Positions 41,584 through 51,127 of a stretch of 64,000 bases of DNA are shown here, piece after piece. The stretch comes from Beijerinckiaceae bacterium (lineage in GTDB: Bacteria; Pseudomonadota; Alphaproteobacteria; Rhizobiales; Beijerinckiaceae): positions 1 through 64,000 of the forward strand of contig JAJPIC010000009.1 in the NCBI GenBank assembly GCA_021324915.1, written 5' to 3'. Made by a program: the position numbers and the translations under genes. Numbering within the stretch: the stretch's first letter is position 1; each line of letters opens with the position of its first letter. The notes under the pieces are model-generated. The model had not been told where the DNA came from, did no database searches, and saw nothing but the letters and a program-made list of their open reading frames with translations.

Positions 41584-43113
41584 CTAAGTGAACTCCTCGA
41601 GAATGATCCGGGCGAGCTCACCGGCAGGTTGACTCGCATCAAAGCGTTGCCAATCGAGGCGTTCGAGGTCCCAGGACATTTGCTCGCGCACGACGGCGGG
41701 GGTTGCGTCCGATGCGTCCTCTTTGCGCGCCTCGACGCGCGCGACGAGCACCTCGGCCGGCGCCTCGAGCCATAGGCCGGCGAACGGCACATTTGCGTGC
41801 GTCGCAATTTCGCGCAGCGCCTCGCGCTCCCGCGCCTTGGCATGGACCGCATCGACCACGATGCTTTGGCCGGCAGAGAGTGCGACTTCGGCGAACTCGC
41901 GCAGGCGCCGATAGACCTGCTCGGTCACGTCGGGCCGGTAGGCGGCTTCCGGCAGACGCTCATATTCGCCGATCCCGAACAACCTTTTGCGTTCAATGTC
42001 GCTGCGCAAATGAATGGCGCCGGGTGGCCGCCCGACAAATGGAGCAAACGCTTTTGCGAGCGTGCTCTTGCCGGTGCCGGACAATCCGCCGATGCCGACA
42101 AGAAGGGCGCGTTTGGGCGCGAGAAAAGCCGCCGCGGCTTCGAAAAACGACATCGCCTGGGCATACCGCTTCCCCTGCTCAGCCTTTTCGAGCCGGCCCA
42201 GCGCGGCGGTCACGCGTGCGCGGATGGCGGCGCGCAGCGCGAGAAACAGCGGCAAGGCCGCTAGAGCTTCGAGCTCCTGCTCGGGCTCAGCACAGCGCCA
42301 AAGATAGCGATTGAGAACGAGGTTGGCATGCGCGTGAAGATGGCGCTGCCAGAGATCCATCAAGAGAAAAGCGAGATCGTAAAAAATATCGACGGTCGCC
42401 ATCGCGTCATCGAATTCGATGGCATCGAAGAGCACCGGTCGCCCGCGTTCAAGGACGATATTATGAAGATGCGCGTCGCCGTGGCAGAGGCGGACTTTGC
42501 CCATGTCCTCGCGTTTCAAAAGCAAAGTTTCGTTCGCTTGAAAAGCGGCTCTTAACCGCGCCGCGAGCGCTTCGACAGCGGAAGGCGCGAACGGGTCTTC
42601 GCCGAGGCCGACGATCGTTTCTTCGAGTCTGCGCTGCAGATCCGCCGTCGCGCCACCTTTGCGCCGCGGCGCACGCTCGTGTGCAGCGACCATGACTTCG
42701 GCGAGAGCGGCACCTATCTCGAGATCGAGCTCGCCCCGCTCGGCGAGCCGGTCGAGCGTCTTTCCCTCATCGAAACGGCGCAGATGGACCGTCCATTCGA
42801 CGATCGCGCCCTCCGTCCCTCCGAGCTGCAATCCGCTGGCCCCGCGGCGGACCGGCATGACGCCGAGATAGAGGTCGGGCGCGTTCTCTCGATTGACGGC
42901 AATCTCGTTCTCGCAAGCGGCGCGGCGCTTTTCGAGGCTCGAGAAATCCATAAACGGAAAGAAGACGGCCCGCTTGACCTTGTAGACGTCGCTGCCGGCG
43001 AGGAAGACCACGGCGCCGTGGGTGTCGATCCGTGTGATCTTATCGCGGAGCCCGTGCGTCGCCGGGTCGGCCAAAAAGGCAAAGACCTCGCTTTGATCCT
43101 CCACAGCCTCCAT
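41584..43113 (-). CDS. Bifunctional aminoglycoside phosphotransferase-like / AAA ATP-binding protein
   Basis: 509 residues in two parts. The N-terminal 320 are APH-like, with VRLCHGDAHLHNIVLERGRP and LFDAIEFDDAMATVDIFYDL giving the catalytic Asp and metal-binding Asp. The C-terminal 170 form a P-loop kinase with GIGGLSGTGKSTLAKAFAP, IHLRSDIERKRLFG and a second nucleotide-binding helical part. This fusion is widespread in proteobacteria; the substrate is unknown and antibiotic resistance should not be assumed. Confidence 0.85.
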   Translation of the reverse strand: MEAVEDQSEVFAFLADPATHGLRDKITRIDTHGAVVFLAGSDVYKVKRAVFFPFMDFSSLEKRRAACENEIAVNRENAPDLYLGVMPVRRGASGLQLGGTEGAIVEWTVHLRRFDEGKTLDRLAERGELDLEIGAALAEVMVAAHERAPRRKGGATADLQRRLEETIVGLGEDPFAPSAVEALAARLRAAFQANETLLLKREDMGKVRLCHGDAHLHNIVLERGRPVLFDAIEFDDAMATVDIFYDLAFLLMDLWQRHLHAHANLVLNRYLWRCAEPEQELEALAALPLFLALRAAIRARVTAALGRLEKAEQGKRYAQAMSFFEAAAAFLAPKRALLVGIGGLSGTGKSTLAKAFAPFVGRPPGAIHLRSDIERKRLFGIGEYERLPEAAYRPDVTEQVYRRLREFAEVALSAGQSIVVDAVHAKAREREALREIATHANVPFAGLWLEAPAEVLVARVEARKEDASDATPAVVREQMSWDLERLDWQRFDASQPAGELARIILEEFT

Positions 43114-43129
43114 TCGCGCCCCCGAAGCA

Positions 43130-43235
43130 TCTAGAGCACGATCCGGGAAAGGGGAAACGGATTTTACGAAAAGATGATGCTCAAAACAAAAAGCCAGAGC
43201 GGGATGCCGATTTCAAGTCGATCGCATCCGGCTCC
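43130..43235. repeat. Intergenic alphaproteobacterial repeat element
   Basis: TCTAGAGCACGATCCGGGAA followed by a GGGAAACGGATTTTACGAAA-like block, AAGATGATGCTCAAAAC, then GCCAGAGCGGGATGCCGATT to GATCGCATCCGGCTC. This matches, from memory, a short partly palindromic intergenic repeat found many times in Hyphomicrobiales genomes. The ends pair (GAGCGGGATGCC with the GCATCCGGCTC side). No coding content. Confidence 0.55.
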
Positions 43236-43247
43236 AGCCGACCGCAG

Positions 43248-43276
43248 AAAAAGGGCGGTGCACATTTGCACCGCCC
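43248..43276 (-). terminator. Rho-independent terminator of sga
   Basis: On the minus strand, GGGCGGTGCA, a four-base loop and TGCACCGCCC are followed by five T residues, 13 bases after the sga stop. A clear intrinsic terminator. Confidence 0.87.
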
Positions 43277-43288
43277 GCTCGCTCGCGC

Positions 43289-44500
43289 CTATTCGGCGGC
43301 GGCGAGTTTTTGCGTCGATTTGCGCGCCTCTTCGGCGAGATAGGCCATGGCGGCCTGCACGCCCGCCTTCTTATGCGGAATGCCGGCGAGCTCGAGGCCC
43401 ATTTCGACGCCGCTCAGCGCGCCCATGATCGTCAGATCATTGGTGTCACCGAGGTGGCCGATGCGGAACACTTTGCCGGCCACGCGGCCGAGGCCAGTGC
43501 CGAGCGACATGTTGAAGTTTTCAAGCACGATGGCGCGGAAGGCATCCGCATCATGGCCCGGCGGCACGAGAACCGAGGTCACCACGGGCGAATAATATTT
43601 CGGATCCTTGCAGAGGATCTCGAGGCCCCAGGCGACGACGGCGCGGCGGGTTGCTTCCGCATGGCGCTTGTGGCGGGCGAAGAGCCGGTCGTAACCTTCC
43701 TCTTCGAGGAGATCGAGTGCCACGTCGAGGCCGTAAAGCAGGTTCGTCGCCGGCGTATAGGGGAAGAAGCCGGAGGCGTTATTGTTCAGCATATCAGCCC
43801 AAGACCAGTACGACTTGTTGAAGCCGCTGTTCTTCGATGCTTGCAGGGCCTTCTGGCTGACGGCGTTGAAGGCGAGGCCCGGCGGGAGCATCAGGCCTTT
43901 CTGCGAGCCGGCGATGGTGACGTCGATGCCCCATTCGTCGTGCCTGATCTCGATCGAAGCGAGCGAAGAGACAGCATCGACGAAGAGCAGCGCCGGATGG
44001 CCGAGCTTGTCGAGCACCTGGCGGATTTCGGCGATGGGCGACGTCGTGCCGCTGGCCGTCTCGTTATGGACGATACAGACGGCCTTGATCTCGTGGCCTT
44101 TGTCCTGCCGCAGGCGCTCTTCGATCTGCGCCGGATCGGCGCCGATGCGCCAGTCGGACTCGATGAATTCCGGCTTGAGCCCCAGGTTGGTCGCCATGAC
44201 TTTCCAAAGTGCAGCGAACTGACCGGTCTCGAACATCAGCACGGGATCGCCGGGCGAAAGCGTATTGACCAAAGCCGCTTCCCATCCGCCCGTGCCGGAG
44301 GCGGGGAAAATGATGACGGGATTTTTGGTTTTGAACGGAGCCTTGGCCTTCTCGAGCACGCGCTTGGAGATCTTCTGGAACTCCGGTCCGCGATGATCGA
44401 TGACGGGCATGTCGATGGCCCGCAGGACCCGTTCGGGGATCGGGGTCGGACCTGGAATCTGCAAGAAATGACGACCGGGGCTGCGCGGCCTATTGCTCAT
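43289..44500 (-). CDS. sga: Serine-glyoxylate aminotransferase
   Basis: 403-residue class V PLP aminotransferase converting serine and glyoxylate to hydroxypyruvate and glycine, a key step of the serine cycle for C1 assimilation. LQIPGPTPIPERVLRAIDMP at the start, PASGTGGWEAALVNTLSPGD for PLP phosphate, LLFVDAVSSLASIEIRHDEW and the lysine loop IAGSQKGLMLPPGLAFNAVS are present. It resembles the Methylobacterium SgaA as remembered. The serine-cycle partners hpr, mtdA and others are not in the window, so the gene is isolated here. Confidence 0.9.
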   Translation of the reverse strand: MSNRPRSPGRHFLQIPGPTPIPERVLRAIDMPVIDHRGPEFQKISKRVLEKAKAPFKTKNPVIIFPASGTGGWEAALVNTLSPGDPVLMFETGQFAALWKVMATNLGLKPEFIESDWRIGADPAQIEERLRQDKGHEIKAVCIVHNETASGTTSPIAEIRQVLDKLGHPALLFVDAVSSLASIEIRHDEWGIDVTIAGSQKGLMLPPGLAFNAVSQKALQASKNSGFNKSYWSWADMLNNNASGFFPYTPATNLLYGLDVALDLLEEEGYDRLFARHKRHAEATRRAVVAWGLEILCKDPKYYSPVVTSVLVPPGHDADAFRAIVLENFNMSLGTGLGRVAGKVFRIGHLGDTNDLTIMGALSGVEMGLELAGIPHKKAGVQAAMAYLAEEARKSTQKLAAAE

Positions 44501-44881
44501 TATTCGTCTCCCAAAGTCTCAGTTGCCGCCTTTGCCCAAAAGGACAAACGCTTCTTAGTTCATTCGGCAGATCCGGAGGACGGACCTCGCGCCGGCTTTC
44601 TCACGCTGGCCAAGGCCAATGGAGAGAAGGTCGAGCTGACCAATAGCCTTCGGCCCGTCCGTACGGAAGCGGGAACAATGTCCCACGGGCGGGCAATCGT
44701 CGCCGCAATTGAATAATGACAAATAAGACAAGGCTCAATAGCCAATTTGTGCGCGGACGTATGGACTGCGGACCAAATGAGGCGCGATAGAGTTACCGCT
44801 TTGCAGCATCCCCGGGCGGTAGCTTGGCGATCTGTCGCGGCAGTGCCAATTTGACGCGCCGAGCCGCGGGCACATCGACGC
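44501..44881. other. 381-base intergenic region upstream of sga
   Basis: No gene is seen. It should hold the sga promoter (leftward) and the 3' region of the small secreted gene, which also reads leftward. A 10-base palindrome TCCGTACGGA at 44658-44667 and an AT-rich stretch near 44714-44750 are the only notable features. Confidence 0.45.
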
Positions 44882-45232
44882 TCAACGGGCGATAGCTGAC
44901 CGCGCTTCGGTGAGCGCCTTTTCGCAGCCGCCCGCCTCGCCTGCGGCATCCGCCTTTCGCGCGCGCACCAGCGCGGCAAGCGCGCGGGTCGCTCCTTCGC
45001 TCTCATGCAGGCGGCGTTCGGCGGCAGCAATCGTTTGCGGTGTCGGTTGATGGTGCAAGGTCGCCGCGGTGCTTTCTCTGGCGCTGCGCCCGGCTCCGGC
45101 AATCGCGTCGATCCTGGCATCGACCGCGGCCTGGGCCTTGTCGATCTCGGCGCTGCAAGGGCCTGCCTGGGCCGACGTCGCAAAGAGGATCAAACTTCCG
45201 GCGAGAGCGTGAAAGAGAAAAGGTCGAGGCAT
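44882..45232 (-). CDS. Small secreted helical protein of unknown function
   Basis: 116 residues from ATG 45232. A signal peptide (LFHALAGSLILFATSAQA, cut near residue 23) precedes a mature helical part rich in Ala with two Cys (GPCSAEIDKAQAAVDARIDA and AGGCEKALTEARSAIAR) that may form a disulfide bridging the ends. I do not recognise the family. It starts seven bases after the stop of the large membrane protein gene, so both are probably one operon. Confidence 0.65.
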   Translation of the reverse strand: MPRPFLFHALAGSLILFATSAQAGPCSAEIDKAQAAVDARIDAIAGAGRSARESTAATLHHQPTPQTIAAAERRLHESEGATRALAALVRARKADAAGEAGGCEKALTEARSAIAR

Positions 45233-45239
45233 CGGCGTT

Positions 45240-47378
45240 TCATTCCTGCTTAAGCGCGGTTTGGACGGCAGAGAACGCCGCGTCGCGCGCGCCGGCCAAG
45301 GTGCGCGCCTGCGCGAGAACTCCGTCATCGTTGAACCGCAGCACGGAAGATCCGTCTGCGCCTTTGTCCGAGACCCAAGCGGCCGGGTGCGTGGCGAGCA
45401 GATCGAGGAAAGCGGATTCCGCCGAGAAAAGCCGTTCGCGGGCAGCAATCAGATTGCGGATCTTGTCGGCATAGAAATAGCCGGTGGTCTCGCCTTTGAC
45501 CGCGGCCCAATCGCGTTCGGCAATGCCGAGAGCCTCGCGCACCGGCGCGAGCTTCTGCGACAGCGCCGCGGCATCGGCAGCGGAGCGCGCATCGAGCCCG
45601 AGCATCGTCCGCGCGATATAGAAGGTGGATTCGATCGCCGCATCCTGATGTGCCGCTTCGAAGACAGCGAGATAATCCTGTGCGACATGTTTCAAGGGCG
45701 GCAGAGTTCCGGGCGCAACATGTTCCCAATTGTCGCCGAACCAATGTCCGTCGAGTTGACCGACGGTGGCGCGCAAGCGGCCGAGGACTTCGTCGGACGA
45801 AGGCGGCGAGACGAAGATTTCATCGTCGATGAGATCGGAACCAAGCAGGTTCCAGGAAAGCGCTTCCGGCGGCGCCGGCTTCACGTAGTTCCAGAATCCA
45901 ATACCGGCCGCGATCACGAGGACGGCGCAAACGGCGCCGACGCTCGCCAGTCCAATGCGGATCAGCCTTTGGCGGCGCGCTGTGCGCGCCTTGTCGTAGG
46001 GCGGGATGTCTTTTGCCCGCAGCAGAGCAAGCAGCGAGGCTTTGAGCGCGCCTGCCGAAGTGAGCCGCCGCGCGCCATAAGGAATCGGGGTGAAATCTTT
46101 CGCGAAAGCGAAAAACCGCGTCCTGCCGAGCGGTTTTGGCAGAGGCTTTGGAAAGAGATTGCCGAGCCCATCGACAAAGCCCGCCCATTGCGCCTCGCGT
46201 TCGTCCCTATCGAGATCGAGGAGATGCGGATGCGCCCAGAGGATGAGCTTGTCCGGCGAAAGCGAGCGCACGAGATGGGTGATCTCCCATTGCAGGCCTT
46301 GCGTGACCCCGCTCGCCCAGATGACGAGCTGGGCGACCGTCGCCACATCGGCGACTTTCTCTTGCCAAAGATCCTGCGCGACATAGAAGCGAGCGGCGCC
46401 GAGGGCCGGCAGTTTTTCGCCCGGACGGCCGATGGCGAGCACCGGTCCGCAGCGTCCCGCAATTCGCGTCATCGTCTGTTCCGGATTGGACGGCTGCGCA
46501 TTGAGCAGCAGTTCGAGGATTGAAGGCCGGCCGACCTCATCGTCCAAGGCAAAAGAACGAAGATAGAAGACCGGCCGTTTGGTGTCGGACTTCTTTAATG
46601 CGGTCTCGGCATTGCGCTGGCGGCCCTGAACCATGCGTCGCCGAATGGCGGCGATCGGCAGTCCGAGCGCTGCAATCGAGATCAGCGCGAAGACGAGCCA
46701 GGCAAAATTCTGCCATTCCTTCGGCAGTCCGTCGATCAAGGGACCGATCAGCCGACCGATCAACTGTCCCAATAGAGCGAGAACGATGAACGCCAATACC
46801 CAGGGCCAGATGCGCCGGCGTGGCGTCTCCTGCATTCCCGTATCGCGGAGCGATGCGAGCAAAGCCTCGTGCCACCCCGGTCCGTCGCTGATCTTCGCGG
46901 CAACGACCCGGTGCGCGGAAGCCGGTGCCGCCTCCGGGGGCCGCACGGCGAGGCGCGGCTGGAATTCGGCCTCCTCGCCCGTCGCGATGAGATAAGCGAG
47001 CGCGGCGCCCAATGGGGCCAGCCAAACGAGCCGCAAGCAAGATTGAACGAGAATTTGCTCCAGCGAGACATAGCCCCGCATCACCTGAACGAAAAGAAAA
47101 GTCCCCCATGAATAGGCCTGGAACGCGCTGGCAACCGCCAAAATCGCGGTCACGGCGCGCCGGCGCGAGGGGCGCCGCGAGATTATGGAAAATCCAGCCC
47201 AGACGAGGAGCAGCTCTAGAACCAAGGAAAACGCTTCGGTCAGCCAGAGCTCCAAGCTGCCGTAGCGCAGATAATAGTCGAACCGGTTCGCGAGACCGGC
47301 GACGTTCTGAATGAAATAAAAGAGCGCGATGACAATGATCGCCGCACCGAGTAGACGAATCCAAACGCCGGACTTCAT
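45240..47378 (-). CDS. Large membrane protein with a TIR-like central segment, function unknown
   Basis: About 712 residues from ATG 47378; the frame is open to 47576 but that part does not look conserved. There are helices near residues 5-25, 45-65, 75-100, 115-135, 195-235 and 475-500. Between the membrane parts, about 275-395, is a soluble segment: RPVFYLRSFALDDEV, GPVLAIGRPGEKLPALGAAR, then VATVAQLVIWASGVTQGLQW EIT and a Leu/Trp strand. This pattern recurs in bacterial membrane proteins and looks like a TIR-type nucleotide-binding fold, which is my inference. The C-terminal 200 residues are periplasmic or cytoplasmic helical repeats. No family name is assigned. Confidence 0.6.
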   Translation of the reverse strand: MKSGVWIRLLGAAIIVIALFYFIQNVAGLANRFDYYLRYGSLELWLTEAFSLVLELLLVWAGFSIISRRPSRRRAVTAILAVASAFQAYSWGTFLFVQVMRGYVSLEQILVQSCLRLVWLAPLGAALAYLIATGEEAEFQPRLAVRPPEAAPASAHRVVAAKISDGPGWHEALLASLRDTGMQETPRRRIWPWVLAFIVLALLGQLIGRLIGPLIDGLPKEWQNFAWLVFALISIAALGLPIAAIRRRMVQGRQRNAETALKKSDTKRPVFYLRSFALDDEVGRPSILELLLNAQPSNPEQTMTRIAGRCGPVLAIGRPGEKLPALGAARFYVAQDLWQEKVADVATVAQLVIWASGVTQGLQWEITHLVRSLSPDKLILWAHPHLLDLDRDEREAQWAGFVDGLGNLFPKPLPKPLGRTRFFAFAKDFTPIPYGARRLTSAGALKASLLALLRAKDIPPYDKARTARRQRLIRIGLASVGAVCAVLVIAAGIGFWNYVKPAPPEALSWNLLGSDLIDDEIFVSPPSSDEVLGRLRATVGQLDGHWFGDNWEHVAPGTLPPLKHVAQDYLAVFEAAHQDAAIESTFYIARTMLGLDARSAADAAALSQKLAPVREALGIAERDWAAVKGETTGYFYADKIRNLIAARERLFSAESAFLDLLATHPAAWVSDKGADGSSVLRFNDDGVLAQARTLAGARDAAFSAVQTALKQE

Positions 47379-47614
47379 CGGCGCACCCGCAAATGGACAA
47401 AGGAGCTTCGTTCCGCCCGCCCAACTTGCGGCGGGTGAGCCAGATTTGACGCATAAGAGCGCGCAATAGGCAATGCCTAAGCTCGCCCGATTTCCGTGAA
47501 CGCTCGCCCGGCAAAAGCCTGTTCGATCAGCGCTTTTCTCGACGCCACTGCTGCGAGGGGAGAAAAACTCGATCAAATTATTTCGAGTGGCGGCCTTGGA
47601 GGCTATCTCTCGCC

Positions 47615-48763
47615 TCAGCGATGATCGATCTGCACGGTCGCCGTCATGCCGGCGACCAGTCGGATGCCGGGCGGGATCTGATCGATCATGATGCGCACGG
47701 GCACGCGCTGGGCGAGCCGTACCCAGGTGAAGATCGGGTTGACGTCGGCAACGCCCTGCGCGTTCGGCTGCGCATTCGGGACGTTGATGGCGCGTGCAAT
47801 GCCGCTGACGTGACCGCGAAGAATTTCGCGATAGCCCATCAACTTGATCCGGGCCGGATCGCTGACCTCGATCCTCGCCAGCTGTGTTTCCTCGAAATAT
47901 CCGTCGAGCCAGAATGAATCGGCATCGACGAGCGATATGCTGTTCACGCCCACGTTCAGATAATTGCCGAGCCGTGCCAGCAGATTTGTCACATAGCCGT
48001 TGACCGGCGAAAGGATGCGGGTTCGCTCGAGATTGATCCTCGCCTGGTCGGCCTGGGCTTCGGCCTGCGCGATCTCGGCCTCCGCGCGGCCGCGTTCGGC
48101 CTTGAGCGACTCGATCTGCCGCTCGGCGACCGCCAGCTTCGATTGCGCGTCCTTGAGGGCGGCTTCGTCCTGGCGAAGCGTGGTTTCGGCCTGCTGCGCC
48201 ATTTCGATCGTGCCGGCTTTGATCTTGGCCAATTGCTCATAGCGCGTCGCCTGTTCGGTCGCGAAGCTCAGCGTCGCCTGCGCCTGCTGGACTTGCGCCT
48301 GGCCGGCGCTGATTTGCGCCTGCTGCACTGCTGTTTCGGCATCGATGTTCTGCGCCTTGGCCTGTGCTTGCTTCACCGCCGCCTCGCCGAGACGGAGGGC
48401 AATTTGATAGTTCCGCGGATCGATCACCATCAAGAGATCGCCCTTGTGCACGTATTGATCGTCGGCGACCGGCAATTCGACGATGCGGCCTGCGACCTCC
48501 GGCGCCATGGTCACGACATAGGCGCGCACGGTCCCGTCGCGCGTCCAAGGCGCGCCCATATAGGTGTTCCACATCATCCAGGATAGCGGCAGCGCGATCG
48601 CGACGGCTAGAAGCGTGATGAGGAAGGGACCTATGCGCCGGCGTTGCCTCGCCGAGTCGCGCAGGCCCAGTTTCGAAACATCCTGCGTGTCCGGCTTGAC
48701 GGGCACCGCCCCGCCGCGATCGTCGAGCGCCTTGAGCTTTGGCTCCTTCTCTTGGTCAGACAT
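47615..48763 (-). CDS. HlyD/EmrA-type periplasmic adaptor of an aromatic acid efflux-like system
   Basis: 382-residue membrane fusion protein. One N-terminal anchor (IGPFLITLLAVAIALPLSWM), a biotinyl-lipoyl domain (VTMAPEVAGRIVELPVADDQ, YVHKGDLLMVIDPRNYQIAL), a long Gln/Ala-rich coiled coil, and a beta-barrel with RTRILSPVNGYVTNLLARLG. It forms an AaeA/AaeX/AaeB-type set with the next two upstream genes, expected to export aromatic or other organic acids; the substrate is unknown. Confidence 0.88.
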   Translation of the reverse strand: MSDQEKEPKLKALDDRGGAVPVKPDTQDVSKLGLRDSARQRRRIGPFLITLLAVAIALPLSWMMWNTYMGAPWTRDGTVRAYVVTMAPEVAGRIVELPVADDQYVHKGDLLMVIDPRNYQIALRLGEAAVKQAQAKAQNIDAETAVQQAQISAGQAQVQQAQATLSFATEQATRYEQLAKIKAGTIEMAQQAETTLRQDEAALKDAQSKLAVAERQIESLKAERGRAEAEIAQAEAQADQARINLERTRILSPVNGYVTNLLARLGNYLNVGVNSISLVDADSFWLDGYFEETQLARIEVSDPARIKLMGYREILRGHVSGIARAINVPNAQPNAQGVADVNPIFTWVRLAQRVPVRIMIDQIPPGIRLVAGMTATVQIDHR

Positions 48764-48766
48764 GGC

Positions 48767-48970
48767 TCACCTTGCCGCGATCAGCACTATGGACGAGAGC
48801 ACGATCATGTAGACCGCGAACCCGAAGAGGGCCGGATGCCAAACGTAACGCAGCAGTCCGAAATGAATTGCAACCCGGCGCAGCGCAAGCGTGCAAATCC
48901 ACGCAGCGATCAATATCAATGACATCGGCGCGACATAGACGCCGAGAATATCGATCTCTGTAAACTTCAC
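48767..48970 (-). CDS. DUF1656 small membrane protein (AaeX-like)
   Basis: 67 residues with two membrane helices (GVYVAPMSLILIAAWICTLA and FGFAVYMIVLSSIVLIAA). Small proteins of this family regularly sit between the FUSC-type pump gene and its adaptor gene. It overlaps the end of the upstream FUSC gene by four bases and ends three bases before the adaptor start, so the three are co-translated. Confidence 0.85.
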   Translation of the reverse strand: MKFTEIDILGVYVAPMSLILIAAWICTLALRRVAIHFGLLRYVWHPALFGFAVYMIVLSSIVLIAAR

Positions 48971-51021
48971 GCCGGCGCTCCAGCGTCAAAATAAGTGGCA
49001 TGCTCGGCGAGCGCGTCCGAAATGGCAAGTATGCTGGCGCGCGCCTCCAGTCCGACGGCTGATGGGCTGAGGGAGGCGAGATACCGATCTATTTCGGCAA
49101 GCCGCGCGGCGGCCTCGGCGCTATTGGCGCGCGCGAGATCGACAAATGCGGCCGACAATTCCCGCTCGAGATCGAGTGCCGGCGCGAGACGGCGCAGCTC
49201 AATGATTTCGGCGCCGACGAAAAGTGCCGTCAAAAGCTCGGAACGCTGCACCGGCTGGGCGCTATCGGGAAAGACGGCGAGCCGCGCAAAGATGCGCGCC
49301 TGCCAGCTCTCGCGCGCGCTTTGTGCGTCGCCCATTGCGATGCGGCGCAGATCGCGCAGAGTGAGGGCGAGTAGACGCTGCGTGCGAACGGCCGGAGAAA
49401 GCGGCGGCACCAAATAGAAAGCCAGCACGCCCATGCCGGACCCGACGATGATCGCCAGGGCCGTGTTGTAATATTGGATTGTGTCATAGGTCATCAGGTT
49501 CGCCGGCCCGAGGAGCGGAACGAAATTGACGCCCATGGCGGTGAACATCGCGCGCTGCCAGGGCTGCGCGATCAGCGCGCCGACCGGGACCAGGTAAAGC
49601 CCGAGGATAAGACTGAAGCCGGCGAATGTGTCGACCGCGGGAAGAGCTGCGAACTTGACGATCGCCGCCAAAACTGCCGCAAAGACATTGCCGATCATGA
49701 AGCTCAGGCTCACGTTGACGACCTGCTCTCCTGTCGGCGCGAACAAGGTAACGACGATCGCAGCGAAGGTCATGCCGAAAGCCCCGTTCGGCCATGCCGT
49801 CGCAATCCAGAAGAGCGCCGCAGCGCCGATCGCGAGAAACGCGCGCGCCGCATTGAGGAAGGCAGGCAGCCAATCGGGCACCTGATGCAAGACAGCATGC
49901 CGCCGAGATTGGGGCCATGCGGGAAGGCTGCTCAGCAAGGCCATGGCGCTCAGCGCATCCGAGATACCCGCGAGGACCCTGGCGCTCAAATTGCTCAGCA
50001 GCCGCAGGGACGGCGTGACCGCCGGTGAACTCTCAAGCCTGCCTACGGTCGGCGCAATCATCCCTTCCAGGCGGTTCGGCGCATTGGCCCAAATTTCCGC
50101 TACGCCGCCCTCGAACGCAGAGAGCAGCTCGTCCGGCATCGCGCGCAGGATGGCATCGGCATCCTGCCGCGCCTCATCGCGCGGCGGCCGGCCTAACCGC
50201 ACGGCAATCGCGCGCCAAGCGGCGAGCGTCGCCAAGAGGCCGTCGACCGCCGTCCACAATACCGTCGATTGCACGCGCAATTCGGAGGACTCGCCGATCG
50301 CCTGGTCGATCAACGGATCGAGCTCGATCGTTTGCCGGACGAGCTCGCGCCGCGCAGCCTGTTTCTCCGCCGCCTCCGGCGCAGCGCAGTTGAGCGTATC
50401 GGTGAACTGGCTCGTGATCTTCGCAATCAGGCCCGCAAAAAGCTTGGCAAGCTCGCGCTGCGCGCCGCCGAAATCGGTGCCGGCCAGAACGATCCCAGCG
50501 CTGACGATCCCGATTGAAATCTCGGTGGTGCGCGCGATTGCAAAGGCGAAAACATCCCCGCGTGCTCCGCCTGTCGCGCCGAGTATGTCTGCTGCGATGA
50601 TTGCCACCGTGTAGCTCGCGAGCGCTGCGGCGTAGGCGGCGAAATTGCGCAAAATCGTCGCAACGAATGCGGACGCCGCGCCAAGCAGCGCAAGGCAGAG
50701 GAGGAAGCCGATGCGGTCTTGGATGAAGCAGGCGGTGAGCACGACACTCGCAATGGCACCGATCAGAGTGCCAATCATGCGGAACCACCCTTTGCGCAAC
50801 GAGGCGCCGAGCTGCGGCTGGCAGACAATTGCCGCGGTCGTTCCGGCCCAAAACGGATTATCGAGCTCGAGCCAGTAAGAAACATAGAGCGCGAGACAGA
50901 CCGAGGCCCAAAGTCTCAGGCCGAAGAGCAGCGGCGGCCTGGCCGCGGTCGCGCTGCGCGCGAAAGCGCCGCCAAGGCGAGCAAGGCGGCCCCTCCCCTT
51001 TCCGGCGGCAAGCTCGACCAT
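48967..51021 (-). CDS. FUSC-family transporter (AaeB-like)
   Basis: 684-residue inner membrane protein with two blocks of about five to six helices (residues about 25-170 and 390-520) around a cytoplasmic part. LDNPFWAGTTAAIVCQPQLG and SLRKGWFRMIGTLIGAI in the first block are the fusaric acid resistance protein signature, repeated as PNGAFGMTFAAIVVTLFAPT in the second. Pump component for organic acid or drug export with the adaptor downstream. Confidence 0.88.
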   Translation of the reverse strand: MVELAAGKGRGRLARLGGAFARSATAARPPLLFGLRLWASVCLALYVSYWLELDNPFWAGTTAAIVCQPQLGASLRKGWFRMIGTLIGAIASVVLTACFIQDRIGFLLCLALLGAASAFVATILRNFAAYAAALASYTVAIIAADILGATGGARGDVFAFAIARTTEISIGIVSAGIVLAGTDFGGAQRELAKLFAGLIAKITSQFTDTLNCAAPEAAEKQAARRELVRQTIELDPLIDQAIGESSELRVQSTVLWTAVDGLLATLAAWRAIAVRLGRPPRDEARQDADAILRAMPDELLSAFEGGVAEIWANAPNRLEGMIAPTVGRLESSPAVTPSLRLLSNLSARVLAGISDALSAMALLSSLPAWPQSRRHAVLHQVPDWLPAFLNAARAFLAIGAAALFWIATAWPNGAFGMTFAAIVVTLFAPTGEQVVNVSLSFMIGNVFAAVLAAIVKFAALPAVDTFAGFSLILGLYLVPVGALIAQPWQRAMFTAMGVNFVPLLGPANLMTYDTIQYYNTALAIIVGSGMGVLAFYLVPPLSPAVRTQRLLALTLRDLRRIAMGDAQSARESWQARIFARLAVFPDSAQPVQRSELLTALFVGAEIIELRRLAPALDLERELSAAFVDLARANSAEAAARLAEIDRYLASLSPSAVGLEARASILAISDALAEHATYFDAGAPA

Positions 51022-51127
51022 ATCGGCACCGAGAGATGGATGCGCGATCGCATCCCGCGCGTTTGCTTAGCACGAGCCTGCGTTGGCGCCCAATGCGCGG
51101 CTTTCTTCGTCGGCGGACCGCTTTGCG

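Noticed and set aside
41584-43113. Aminoglycoside resistance gene
   Set aside because: The APH-like part is fused to a P-loop kinase, a common chromosomal housekeeping fusion, and there is no mobile or resistance context.
43130-43235. CRISPR-type or insertion-sequence element
   Set aside because: No regular spacer pattern and no transposase; it fits a short intergenic repeat instead.
44560-44716. Open plus-strand tail after the sga start and overlapping minus frame
   Set aside because: No start signal or family resemblance; it is the continuation of an antisense frame over sga.
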